From: an uncultured Porphyromonadaceae bacterium
Lineage (GTDB): Bacteria > Bacteroidota > Bacteroidia > Bacteroidales > Coprobacteraceae
Direction of reading: 5' to 3'
DNA length: 64,000 nt
Assembly: GCA_900545915.1 (NCBI GenBank)
Contig: URAV01000001.1
Coordinates: 62,001 to 126,000, forward strand
Positions 51,542 to 61,800 of the stretch are shown here, piece by piece; positions within the stretch are counted from its first letter, which is position 1; each line of letters starts with the position of its first letter. A program made the translations under genes and the position numbers. The notes beneath the pieces were generated by a model that did no database searches, was not told the DNA's origin, and saw only the letters and a program-made list of their open reading frames with translations.

Positions 51542-53698
51542 ATGAAAGAGAAAGTAATTTTTTTGATATGCTTTCTATGCATATCATGTATGGTAAAAGC
51601 CGAAAGCAAACAAGTAATTAAAATCAGTACGGACGACATAGACTTAATTTACAAAGTCGGAGAGAACAATCGCCTTTACCAAAGTTATTTGGGAAAGAAG
51701 TTGCTCCATACGTCCGATATTGCCTATTTGCCACAAGGCACAGAAGCTTATCTTACACACGGCATGGAAGACTACTTCGAGCCGGCAATTCATATAGTTC
51801 ACAATGACGGAAATCCGTCCTTACTATTAAAATATATATCCCACACCGAAAAACAACTTTCACCGGGTGTAAATGAAACAATTATTACCTTGCAAGACGA
51901 TAAATATCCCGTCACGGTAAAACTACACTATATAACCTATCAAAAAGAGAACCTGATCAAAACATTCACAGAGATCAGTCATCAAGAAAAGAAACCGGTA
52001 GAGCTACACAAATATGCATCTTCAATGCTACACTTGAATCGGAATCGATATTTCCTGACTGAATTTTCAGGAGATTGGGCAAGTGAAGTACACATGAAAG
52101 AACAACCTCTGGAATTCGGAAAAAAAATACTCGATTCTAAATTAGGGTCTCGTTCCAACATGTTTTGTTCACCTTTCTTCCAACTCTCTTTAGACGGAAA
52201 AGCAGAAGAAAACCAAGGAGAAATACTGGTCGGAACATTAGGATGGACCGGAAATTTTCGCTTTACATTCGAAATAGATAATAAAAATGAATTACGTGTC
52301 ATATCGGGAATCAATCCGTACGCATCAGAATATAGCTTGAAACCGAACGAAGTTTTCCGTACTCCGGATTTTTATTTCACCTATAGTTTTTCAGGTAAAG
52401 GTCAAGCCAGCCGGAACTTTCACGACTGGGCTCGTAAGTATCAAGTAAAAGACGGGAATAAAAGCCGCATGACTTTATTGAACAATTGGGAAGCTACATA
52501 TTTCGATTTCAATGAAGAAAAACTCGTAGAATTAATGGATGATGCCGTAGAATTGGGCGTAGATATGTTTTTGCTCGACGATGGTTGGTTTGCGAACAAA
52601 TATCCGCGTAGCAGCGATCATCAAGGACTGGGAGACTGGAAAGAAACATCAAATAAACTTCCTAACGGTATCGGATACTTGACAGAAACGGCAAAGAAAA
52701 AAGGTATTAAATTCGGTTTATGGATCGAACCGGAAATGGTGAATCCCAAAAGTGAATTGTATGAAAAACATAAAGACTGGGTCATCCATTTACCTAACCG
52801 GGATGAATATTATTTCCGTAATCAGTTAGTATTGGATTTAAGCAATCCGAAAGTACAAGATCATGTTTTTAATGTAGTCGACAATTTAATGACCAAATAC
52901 CCGGATATTGCTTTCTTCAAATGGGATTGCAACAGCCCGATTACCAACATTTATTCAATTTATCTTAAAGATAAGCAATCTCATTTATATATCGATTATG
53001 TTCGGGGACTCTATAACGTACTGGATCGAATAAAAAACAAATATCCCGATCTGCCGATGATGCTCTGTTCCGGAGGAGGAGGACGCTCGGATTACGAAGC
53101 CTTACAATATTTTACGGAATTTTGGGCAAGTGACAATACCGACCCGATAGAAAGGCTATTTATCCAATGGGGATTCTCTCAAATTTTTCCATCCAAAGTC
53201 ATGTGTGCACATGTTACTACATGGAATAAAAATAGCAGCATAAAATTCCGGACAGATGTCGCTATGATGTGTAAACTCGGCTTCGACATAAAATTAACGG
53301 ATATGAACGAAAACGAAAAATCCTATTGCCAATCGGCAGTAAAGAACTATAATCGATTAAAACCCGTTATTTTAGATGGAGACATGTATCGCTTGGTATC
53401 TCCTTACGACGGGAATCATACCTCGACCATGTATGCCAGCAAAGATAACAATAACGCCGTAATCTTTGCATTCGATATACATCCCCGCTATGCCGAAAAA
53501 ACATTGCCCGTACGCCTGCAAGGATTAGATCCGAATAAAATGTACCGTGTAAAAGAAATCAATCTGATGCCGGGAACGAATTCTTCCTTACCGGACAACG
53601 GGAAACTTTTATCCGGAGATTTCTTAATGACTGTCGGATTAAATTTATTTACGACACAGCAACTTAATAGTCGTGTAATCGAAGTCTCTGCTGAATAA
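51542..53698 (+). CDS. GH36 alpha-galactosidase
   Basis: 718 residues with a signal peptide ('KVIFLICFLCISCMVKA'), so it acts outside the cytoplasm; the Cys in it could also be read as a lipobox. The catalytic barrel shows 'NNWEATYFDFNEEKLVELMDDAVELGVDMFLLDDGWF', the nucleophile Asp in 'IAFFKWDCNSPI', 'MLCSGGGGRSDYEALQYF' and the acid/base Asp in 'FWASDNTDPIERL'. It removes terminal alpha-galactose from oligosaccharides such as raffinose or galactomannan. It stands alone with its own promoter and terminator. The N-terminal beta-supersandwich is complete. Confidence 0.94.
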   Translation: MKEKVIFLICFLCISCMVKAESKQVIKISTDDIDLIYKVGENNRLYQSYLGKKLLHTSDIAYLPQGTEAYLTHGMEDYFEPAIHIVHNDGNPSLLLKYISHTEKQLSPGVNETIITLQDDKYPVTVKLHYITYQKENLIKTFTEISHQEKKPVELHKYASSMLHLNRNRYFLTEFSGDWASEVHMKEQPLEFGKKILDSKLGSRSNMFCSPFFQLSLDGKAEENQGEILVGTLGWTGNFRFTFEIDNKNELRVISGINPYASEYSLKPNEVFRTPDFYFTYSFSGKGQASRNFHDWARKYQVKDGNKSRMTLLNNWEATYFDFNEEKLVELMDDAVELGVDMFLLDDGWFANKYPRSSDHQGLGDWKETSNKLPNGIGYLTETAKKKGIKFGLWIEPEMVNPKSELYEKHKDWVIHLPNRDEYYFRNQLVLDLSNPKVQDHVFNVVDNLMTKYPDIAFFKWDCNSPITNIYSIYLKDKQSHLYIDYVRGLYNVLDRIKNKYPDLPMMLCSGGGGRSDYEALQYFTEFWASDNTDPIERLFIQWGFSQIFPSKVMCAHVTTWNKNSSIKFRTDVAMMCKLGFDIKLTDMNENEKSYCQSAVKNYNRLKPVILDGDMYRLVSPYDGNHTSTMYASKDNNNAVIFAFDIHPRYAEKTLPVRLQGLDPNKMYRVKEINLMPGTNSSLPDNGKLLSGDFLMTVGLNLFTTQQLNSRVIEVSAE

Positions 53699-53747
53699 CT
53701 AACTTAAAAGAATTATACTCAATCAAATAAAAAACTTCCATAAAAAG

Positions 53748-53787
53748 AAAAAAGCTGCCTCATTTTCCGTTTCGAGGTAGCTTTTTT
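53748..53787 (+). terminator. GH36 intrinsic terminator
   Basis: A 14-bp stem (53748-53761 with 53774-53787, one G-U) around a 12-nt loop, ending in six T. It lies 50 bp after the GH36 stop. Clear intrinsic terminator on the plus strand. Confidence 0.85.
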
Positions 53788-53940
53788 GTATCCAATAGGA
53801 GTTAACTGTTTTTATAAAATAGACAGAATGCAAACGATTAAAAAAACAAATGTTTGAGATATTAGTTTCTCTTTCTCAAATATGCAACACGCATATCCCA
53901 AGTTTTTTTATTTTTACAAAACATTTTACACACCTTATCC

Positions 53941-54110
53941 GTCTGTATTTTCCGATAAAAAGATATTATCAGATCATCTTTGCGATTTCTTCCTGTCCGG
54001 TTTCCCATTTTCTCGATAGCCCGCTACTCATCCCTGTAAAAACAATAAAGTATCCTCGAAAGGAACTATCAAATCTGACCCGAGCAAAATTCAGATTCAA
54101 AGAAGAGCCC
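53941..54110 (+). repeat. MITE-like intergenic repeat, copy J
   Basis: About 165-170 bp: GTCTGTATTTTCCGATAAAA at the left, then ATCATCTTTGCGATTTCTTCC, TTTCCCATTTTCTCGATAG, TATCCTCGAAAGGAACTATC and AATCTGACCCGAGCAAAATT. The interior is the closest to copies A and C; both termini have decayed. It is the main content of the 664-bp gap between the convergent GH36 and GH2 genes, with a terminator on either side. Confidence 0.72.
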
Positions 54111-54270
54111 AAAAAATAAAGCATAATATTTTTCAACATATTACAAAACACGTTTTCATCCTGACAATAATCGCTCATGGAAGAAGTCCACGATACTATC
54201 TCAATTACACTTTAGCATATATACTTTTTTCTCTTCTGAAAAAGATACACCAAACAGACTATAATTATAA

Positions 54271-54301
54271 TAAAAAATAGAGGCTGCCAAACGACAGCCT
54301 C
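54271..54301 (-). terminator. GH2 gene terminator
   Basis: On the minus strand a GAGGCTG/CAGCCTC stem is followed by TATTTTTTATT. It lies about 60 bp beyond the stop codon of the minus-strand GH2 gene. Confidence 0.75.
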
Positions 54302-54362
54302 CACACACACTACAACCAATCCTAATTTTTACCTATTAGAAAACCTGAAAAACACATTTACA

Positions 54363-57300
54363 TCACAAAATTATTTTAAACACCTTAATAGCTTTATCCG
54401 CTATTACAGAAATAAAGTAAATTCCTTTGTTCAAATTCTCAAGAACACCTTTTCCACTTACCGAAACAACAGAAATAAGAGAGGCCGTTGCATCGGTAAC
54501 TTTCAGAATAGCATTCTTTTCTCCTACATTATAGCAGACATTTCCGTCTGAGACATAGACGTTAACGTCTGAAACCTCTTTTTTTTTTAAACCGGTCGTT
54601 GTAGGATTAAAATCCGACTTGGCGAACTTTCCGCCTCTTTTTCCATTATCAATAGCCTGTACCCCCCACTCATAATCGACATTTTCATCAGGGACATACA
54701 TAGAATAAGAGGTCGTCATTATCTGACCCGAAATCTCTGCCACCTTAATAAATCCGGTAGCTGGATCAGCCGGAACTGTCATAAAATATTCCGATGAACC
54801 GGCCTTTCTCAAATACAAATTATATTGTAATGCCGATGTCGGAGTCACGTCATCTGTGGCAGCTTCCCATGTAAAAGTTACCATGCGTGTATTCTTATCA
54901 TAAGAACATCTCAAATTTTTCGGTGCCGACGGAGCCGCATTAGAATCGATATTCTTACTGCCCGAATTATTTTTCCACAACTGCGTAGCACAAGCCTTTG
55001 AACATACGGATGCTTGTGCCCATCCCATATTCCAAGCATCCAAATAACCGTCATTATCATAATCTACCAAATGATTATTTCCATGACTGATTCTGTCAAA
55101 AGCCCCTAATTTGCCGAAAGGATCATCATAATAAGCCCCGTAAGACTCAAAGTAAAAATCTCCCTTATTCAAATATAACCATGTCGTAATCTCATGTTCT
55201 GATCCATGTCCTCCGACCAAAATATCCGGCAATCCGTCATGATTGACATCACCCAGCGAAGGTGTTGCACCATCGACACCTTCAAAGCCGCAGAAAGCAT
55301 CATTTAACATTTCAAAACTACGATTTCCGCAATTTTTATACACGAAGAACGATTTTGCACTTCCTCCTCCCTTATTTCGGGAATAACCTGTAACGACAAT
55401 ATCCATGTATCCGTCAGCGTTCAAATCGCCCAAAGCACAAGAAGAATCATACGATCCGTAAAAATGTTGTTCGGTTTCACTGAAAGTTCCGTCACCATTA
55501 TTCCAATAAATATGCAAATTCCCTTCATTCGGACCGTATCCCGATGACACGATATCTAACCAACCGTCATTATCCATATCGGCAAAGTAAACAGACCCTC
55601 TCGCCAATCCCAAAAACGGATCAGTCCCGTTAAGCGGAGTTTCCTGCCGGATGAATCGCTTACCTTTATCATTCTTATAGAGATATACGGCACGACGGTC
55701 ATGGTGTACCAAAACATTGCCATCTTCTGCTAACATTCCGTCTGCATCTTCATAATCATCCCTCCCGGTTACGACAATATCCAGATAACCGTCCTTATCA
55801 TAATCACCTACCGAAACCCATTGGCGGGAACGACCTCCATCCGTATCATTATATATAGGATAAATTCCCATGCGATTCCCTGATTTATCGGCAACATTCA
55901 CCTCTTCAAAAATGAAGTTTCCATCCGCTCCCTTACCCTTATTTTCGTATAAAAAAGCGGCAACATCATTCAAGTCATTTTCATAATCTTTATTTTTCAA
56001 ACCGGGAACAAAAAGATCCAATAATCCGTCATTGTTATAATCGAACCATACCGGACAAGCATAATAACAAATATCAAAAGGGCTATCTTTGCGTTCAAAT
56101 TCATCATTTCCTGCATACTCATATAACAATGCATTTCCTTGTTTCGATAAAGAAAGATGTTCATTATACCCCGAATATATAAGTTCTAATTTTCCATCAT
56201 TATCAAAATCTCCCCAAGCTACATTCGAGCGATCCGATGTGTGATAAAACTCTCCTGCTGCAACATCTGCCCCATTTCCCGATTGTGCAGGTTCTGCCGG
56301 AACAGGTTGTGCTATTTTTTCAAATTTCGGGATTATTACTGTTCCGGGAACAGAAATATCCGAATATTCCGGATTTTCCAATTCATCATAATTCTCGGTA
56401 TATTCAAAATCTTCGGTCACAAAAGCCGAAATTCCGATATCCATAATCTGCTGACCACCACCTTGTTTTCCTCCGACAGCAATCAAATTCCAACTATTCG
56501 GCTTCAAGGCTTTTTTAGCTTCCTCCGAAATATCTTTCGGTATATAATTAAATACACTACCAGTTCTCGAAGCTGCCCATACTCCATTTATATACACATC
56601 TATATCATCATCATGAAAAACAATAAAACGCAGTTTATCGATCATTTCTTTTGTAATATCTCCAAGATAAAACCAACGACGCATATAAATCTGGCTCGTT
56701 TTCCATTCGGTAGAAACAAGACTTGTCGATGGCTCCGGGACACCGAAACCAAAAGCGGCCTGTCCTTTCGCCCAAGCCCGGTCATCAAACTCTTTAGCAA
56801 ACCAACGACGAGGAACATCGGTCGTCGTATTATAACGCCATGTATATTTATGATCTTTTGCCGTAGAAAGTATAGGCTTAATAATTATGTCATTTTGAGG
56901 CATATTTACACACTCCTCAATTTTTGATTTCAATTCCCCATAAGGAGAGTATGGTTTCAAAACACGACGGTCGTAAGTCAGAATTCCATTTTTCTCAATT
57001 TCGACATCCGAGATTTGGGTATATACCGCTGCATTCAATCCTTGATAATAATAATCTTTTATCTTATCGCACAAGCCATTAAAAAATGCAGTGAAATCCC
57101 GACCTGTCTCTACCGTAGTATATTGAAAATCTCCTCCCGGCCAAATATGTCCCGGCACTTTCAACGTTATTCCGCCATATTCTCCGCAAACCGCAGCCCG
57201 GTTTGCATTGTGCGGACATGATGGATCGGGATAACTATGCGTATCGATAATGTCTCCGATTTCGGCATCAGTCCATCCGCTTGCACAACAAATCAAAGTA

Positions 57301-58718
57301 GGCTTTCCGAACCGTGCCGGAGTTAATGAATTTACCTTAGTATCGACTATATTGGTCATACGTTCCGTGTCGAATTGTCCCCAACCTTCATTAAAAACGA
57401 TCCACTGAACAATGCTGGGATGATTTTTCAAAGCATCTATGATAGATTTTGATTCGGACTCAAAATTTGCTTTTGCAAAATCTTCATGACCTTTGGGCAG
57501 ATTCGGACTCGGCAAGTCCTGCCAAACCAAAATTCCCTCCTTATCGCAATGATAATACCAACGAGCTGGCTCGGTCTTGATATGTTTACGCACCATATTG
57601 AATCCCAAGTCTTTCATCGTACGAATATCGAATAATAACGCCTCATCACTGGGTGCTGTATATAATCCGTCAGACCACCATCCTTGGTCAAGCGGTCCCA
57701 TCTGAAAAATCTGCTTATTATTCAAAAATATACGAGGAATATCTCCGACTTTTTTAACCTCGATCTTACGGATTCCGCAATAACTTTTCACAGCATCTGT
57801 TTCTTTTCCGTTCTTTACAAGAGAAATTTCAAGATCATATAAATAAGGATCTTCTACCGACCACGGATGTACCTCCCCATCGATCGTCATGCGGATAATA
57901 CCGGCAGGATTTCCATTTTCCAATGACGAAACGACATTTCCTTCTTTATCTTTTATCTTCGCATTGACAGTAACCCCGTCGGGTTCACTCGGATTTACCA
58001 TAAGCGACAGCCATTTCTTATCTAAATTAGGCTCCATTGTAAATGACGCTATATGCACCGGATTCACCGGCTCTAACCATACAGTCTGCCAAATACCACT
58101 CACTGCCGTGTACCAGCATATAGAAGGGTTTCTCGACTGTTTCCCTGTCGGCTGTCCTTCCATGCCCGTATTATCATAAATATATACAGCAATTTCTTGT
58201 TCCCCGCTACCTTTCAATGCAGAAGTAATATCGAAATAGAAAGGATCATAACCTCCGGTATGAGTCCCTACTTGAGTACCATTTACATAAACAACCGTCT
58301 TCCAATCGACAGCGCCGAAATGAAGTAATATATTTTTTCCTTTCATCGATTCGGGAATTACAACAGTTCTCCTATACCAATAACATTGTTCGTCGCTTTT
58401 CTCCATAACTCCCGATATAGCCGATTCCAAAGGAAACGGTACTAATATCTTTTTATCATAATCGAAATCCGCCGAATAGGCCTCGTCAATTACACCTTTC
58501 CTGAGATCCCACACTCCATTCAGATTCATCCAATCCGACCGTACCATTTGTGGTCTCGGGTACTCGGGCAAAACATTATTCGGATCTATCGTTTCAGACC
58601 ACGTAGTCATCATAGGTCCTTTTTTCATCTCCCACTCCGCTGCCTGAGAAACTGTTCCCCAAAACAATAAAAAACAAAATAAAATGAATAAACTTATTCG
58701 AGAGAAGTTCTGCTTCAT
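54363..58718 (-). CDS. GH2 glycosidase fused to an FG-GAP propeller, FN3 and T9SS sorting domain
   Basis: 1451 residues. Order: signal peptide (1-27); GH2 jelly-roll ('RSDWMNLNGVWDLRKG', 'YWYRRTVVIPE'); Ig-like domain; TIM barrel with acid/base Glu in 'VFNEGWGQFD' and nucleophile Glu in 'AVCGEYGG' (about 450-540); a galactose-binding-like domain ('RRWFAKEFDDRAWAKGQAAFGFG'); seven FG-GAP/VCBS repeats of the type 'GDYDKDGYLDIVVTG' with Ca2+-binding DxDxDG (about 840-1260); an FN3 domain; a ~70-residue T9SS sorting domain ending 'GIYFISVIADKAIKVFKIIL'. Activity is beta-galactosidase, -glucuronidase or related. The propeller fusion is unusual and may bind glycan or matrix. Confidence 0.88.
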   Translation of the reverse strand: MKQNFSRISLFILFCFLLFWGTVSQAAEWEMKKGPMMTTWSETIDPNNVLPEYPRPQMVRSDWMNLNGVWDLRKGVIDEAYSADFDYDKKILVPFPLESAISGVMEKSDEQCYWYRRTVVIPESMKGKNILLHFGAVDWKTVVYVNGTQVGTHTGGYDPFYFDITSALKGSGEQEIAVYIYDNTGMEGQPTGKQSRNPSICWYTAVSGIWQTVWLEPVNPVHIASFTMEPNLDKKWLSLMVNPSEPDGVTVNAKIKDKEGNVVSSLENGNPAGIIRMTIDGEVHPWSVEDPYLYDLEISLVKNGKETDAVKSYCGIRKIEVKKVGDIPRIFLNNKQIFQMGPLDQGWWSDGLYTAPSDEALLFDIRTMKDLGFNMVRKHIKTEPARWYYHCDKEGILVWQDLPSPNLPKGHEDFAKANFESESKSIIDALKNHPSIVQWIVFNEGWGQFDTERMTNIVDTKVNSLTPARFGKPTLICCASGWTDAEIGDIIDTHSYPDPSCPHNANRAAVCGEYGGITLKVPGHIWPGGDFQYTTVETGRDFTAFFNGLCDKIKDYYYQGLNAAVYTQISDVEIEKNGILTYDRRVLKPYSPYGELKSKIEECVNMPQNDIIIKPILSTAKDHKYTWRYNTTTDVPRRWFAKEFDDRAWAKGQAAFGFGVPEPSTSLVSTEWKTSQIYMRRWFYLGDITKEMIDKLRFIVFHDDDIDVYINGVWAASRTGSVFNYIPKDISEEAKKALKPNSWNLIAVGGKQGGGQQIMDIGISAFVTEDFEYTENYDELENPEYSDISVPGTVIIPKFEKIAQPVPAEPAQSGNGADVAAGEFYHTSDRSNVAWGDFDNDGKLELIYSGYNEHLSLSKQGNALLYEYAGNDEFERKDSPFDICYYACPVWFDYNNDGLLDLFVPGLKNKDYENDLNDVAAFLYENKGKGADGNFIFEEVNVADKSGNRMGIYPIYNDTDGGRSRQWVSVGDYDKDGYLDIVVTGRDDYEDADGMLAEDGNVLVHHDRRAVYLYKNDKGKRFIRQETPLNGTDPFLGLARGSVYFADMDNDGWLDIVSSGYGPNEGNLHIYWNNGDGTFSETEQHFYGSYDSSCALGDLNADGYMDIVVTGYSRNKGGGSAKSFFVYKNCGNRSFEMLNDAFCGFEGVDGATPSLGDVNHDGLPDILVGGHGSEHEITTWLYLNKGDFYFESYGAYYDDPFGKLGAFDRISHGNNHLVDYDNDGYLDAWNMGWAQASVCSKACATQLWKNNSGSKNIDSNAAPSAPKNLRCSYDKNTRMVTFTWEAATDDVTPTSALQYNLYLRKAGSSEYFMTVPADPATGFIKVAEISGQIMTTSYSMYVPDENVDYEWGVQAIDNGKRGGKFAKSDFNPTTTGLKKKEVSDVNVYVSDGNVCYNVGEKNAILKVTDATASLISVVSVSGKGVLENLNKGIYFISVIADKAIKVFKIIL

Positions 58719-58755
58719 GATATTAAAAGTTTAACCGTTAGAAAAATTATCATCC

Positions 58756-58763
58756 CAAAATTA
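58756..58763 (-). promoter_or_regulatory. Candidate -7 box for the GH2 gene
   Basis: On the minus strand TAATTTTG matches TAnnTTTG, 37 bp before the ATG at 58718. No good -33 partner. Confidence 0.4.
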
Positions 58764-58812
58764 CCTTATAAAGAATTATTTTAATAACGTAAAACGGTCA
58801 ATAAATAGAAAA

Positions 58813-58847
58813 AATAAGGCATTTATCTGCACGATAAACGCCTTATT
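58813..58847 (-). terminator. GH3 gene terminator
   Basis: A 15-bp stem with one G-U on the minus strand (arms 58813-58827 and 58833-58847), followed on that strand by TTTTTTCTATTT. It lies 20 bp after the GH3 stop and separates the GH3 and GH2 transcripts. Confidence 0.8.
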
Positions 58848-58866
58848 ACAAATTAATCGTCTTCAA

Positions 58867-61800
58867 TTACGACACAACAACTTTAAAAGAGATATTTTTC
58901 CCGTTTTCACCCGTCACCTTTACAACATAATTACCCGTCGGAACGGAAACTTCACTCCTTCCAAGAATATTTTGCCCGGTATGGATCAATTTCCCGTCCA
59001 CGTTATATATATCCAATCTTACCGGATTTTCAGCAGTCACTACAATACGATGATCACGAGAAAAAATCCGCACTCCTTCAAGAGATTCCGCATCAAGAGC
59101 ACTGACATATCGAATAGGAACAACCTGTTGCAAACGAATATCATCGGATGACGCTCCCACCAAAAAGATATAATTTCCTTCAGGCGTGTAAAATTCAGAA
59201 TTACTCTCGCTCCACAAACGCAATTCTTTTTTAGGTATCCGCACCGCTATTTCCATCTCCTGTCCTTTGGCGATATGTACACGCTTAAATCCTTTCAACT
59301 GTTTCAACGGCAAAATCGTTCCTTGATCAGGGAACTGAATATATACCTGAGCGACCTCATCACCATCATAATTTCCCGTATTCGATACAAAAAACTTAAC
59401 CGTTACATTTTCCTCATCCTGAGTTACATCCAACCCTCGATACGCAAAATCGGTATAACTCAATCCATACCCGAACGGATATAAAGGTTTTCCTTCAAAA
59501 TACATATAAGTACGATTATTCTTCACATTATAATCATCAAAAGCCGGAAGGTCTGCCAAACTATTATAGAATGTCAAGGGAAGACGGCCTCCCGGGTTAT
59601 AATCTCCGAACAAAGCTTCAGCGACAGCCGTTCCACCCTGCTCTCCGGGATACCAAGCATCTAATACTGCCGGAATATTTTGGTCGATCCAGTTAATCGC
59701 CAAAGAACTGCCGGCAACTAATACGACTACTGTATTCGGATTTGCTTTATAGGCCTCTTCAATAAATATTTGCTGGTCTTCGGGTAATTCTATCGTCGAC
59801 CGGTCTTGACCTTCTCTTTCTATAGTACGATCTATTCCCAAAACCGCAATAGTTAAGTCGCTTCCCCGAATAATTTCCCCAGCATCCCCATAAGCATCGA
59901 GCAAACCTTCAGAATCTGTACCCGGAGTTCTCCAAGCTAACTTTGCAATCGCTTCACCGTCATTATCGAAATACTCGGCTACCAGTTTATATGTCTTGCC
60001 CTTTTCTAAATAAACACTTACATAATCGGTTTCCTCTGCACGAATTTTCCAAGAATCAATCAATTTTTTACCGTCAAGGTATAATCGGCATCCATCGTCA
60101 GATGTAAATGCGAACGTATGACGTCCCGTTTCCGGTGCAACCAGATTTCCCGTCCAACGAATAGACATTTTCCCTCTGGGAATTAAAGGATCGGAAGGCT
60201 GATTTTTCGGATCGAAAAAAATAGACTCTTCCATATCGATATTCGGCGTTCCTGACAAATCCATATTATCGAAATACTCGACAGTCAAACCGTCTGGGAA
60301 AGCCGATTTCCCGATCAGATTATATTCAAATGCTTTCGAAACAGGCGTTTTCCATGCCAATTTAGCAATTGCCTCTCCCCCATTATCGAAATACTCAGCC
60401 TTTAATTCGTACGTTTTTCCTTTTTCTAACGTAACGGTTATATAATCGGTCTCCTCAGAACGAACTCTCCAAGAATCGATCAATTTTTCCCCGTTAAGAT
60501 ACAGGCGACATCCGTCATCTGATGTAAACGCAAACGTATATTGACCCGTAGCAGGAGCGATCAATTCCCCCGTCCAACGAATTGACATCGGACTTCCGGG
60601 AACTAAAGGATCTGGCGGACGATTTTTGGGATCAAAAAGAAGATAATCTTCAACACGCGTATTCGGAGTTCCGGAAAGATTTGCATTATCGAAATATTCA
60701 ACTTTCAACCCGTTCGGGAAAGCAGACTTACCGATCAAGGTATATTCCAATGCAGGAGAAACCCACGGAGCATATTTCACTTCTACCTGATCTCCTATAC
60801 GGGCTTTTATACCTTCCAAAACCGAGATAGGAGTATTTACAGGCGTTCCGCTATAATCCCCGAATTCACAATTCGCAGCATTTATACCGACTACCGCTAT
60901 CGATTTTATATTATCGGTCTGTATCGGCAACATATCTTTGTCATTTTTCAATAACACCAAACTTTGGCGGGCAGCTTCCAATGCCAATTCACGATGCTTT
61001 TCACATCCCACAACCGAAGGAGATATTTTATTATACGGATTTTTTTGCGGGTCATCGAACAACCCCAATCGCATACGACCTCTTAACACACGATACGCCG
61101 CAGAATCGATCTCGGACATGGTTACCATACCTCGATTATAAGCATTTAACAACGGAGTGATATAGACATTATCTCCGCATTCCAGATCCAATCCGGCCTT
61201 TATACATAATGAAGCCGCCTCCTCATAAGTATCGACATAATGATGTTGCGATACAATATACTCGAGAGCGCTGCAATCCGAAACGACATAACCGTCAAAC
61301 CCCCAGTCATTCCGTAGTACATTGGTCAACAACCATTTATTCAGCGTACAAGGAATTCCGTTTACTGCATTATATGCAGACATGATACTTTGTGCCTGCC
61401 CCTCTTTAACACACTTTTCAAATGCCGGGAAATAATATTCCCGCAAATCACGTTCCGATATTACGGCATTACCGCTCGCTCTATTATGTTCTTCGTTATT
61501 GGCGGCAAAATGTTTCGGAGTCGATACCACTTTAATATATTTAGGATCATTCCCCTGAAGTCCCCGTACAAATGCGATTCCCAGCGTAGCGGTTAAAAAG
61601 GGATCTTCTCCGTATGTTTCCGGCGTACGTCCCCAACGTGGGTCTCGTGCCATATTTATCGTCGGTGACCAAAACGTCAACAAGTCACTAGATCCCGCCG
61701 TCTGGTCTTTACCTTGATTCAACTCATTCCAGCGTCCCCTGGCCTCATCCGAAATAGCCGTCGACACTTCTTGCAAAAGGTCAGGATTCCACATACTGGC

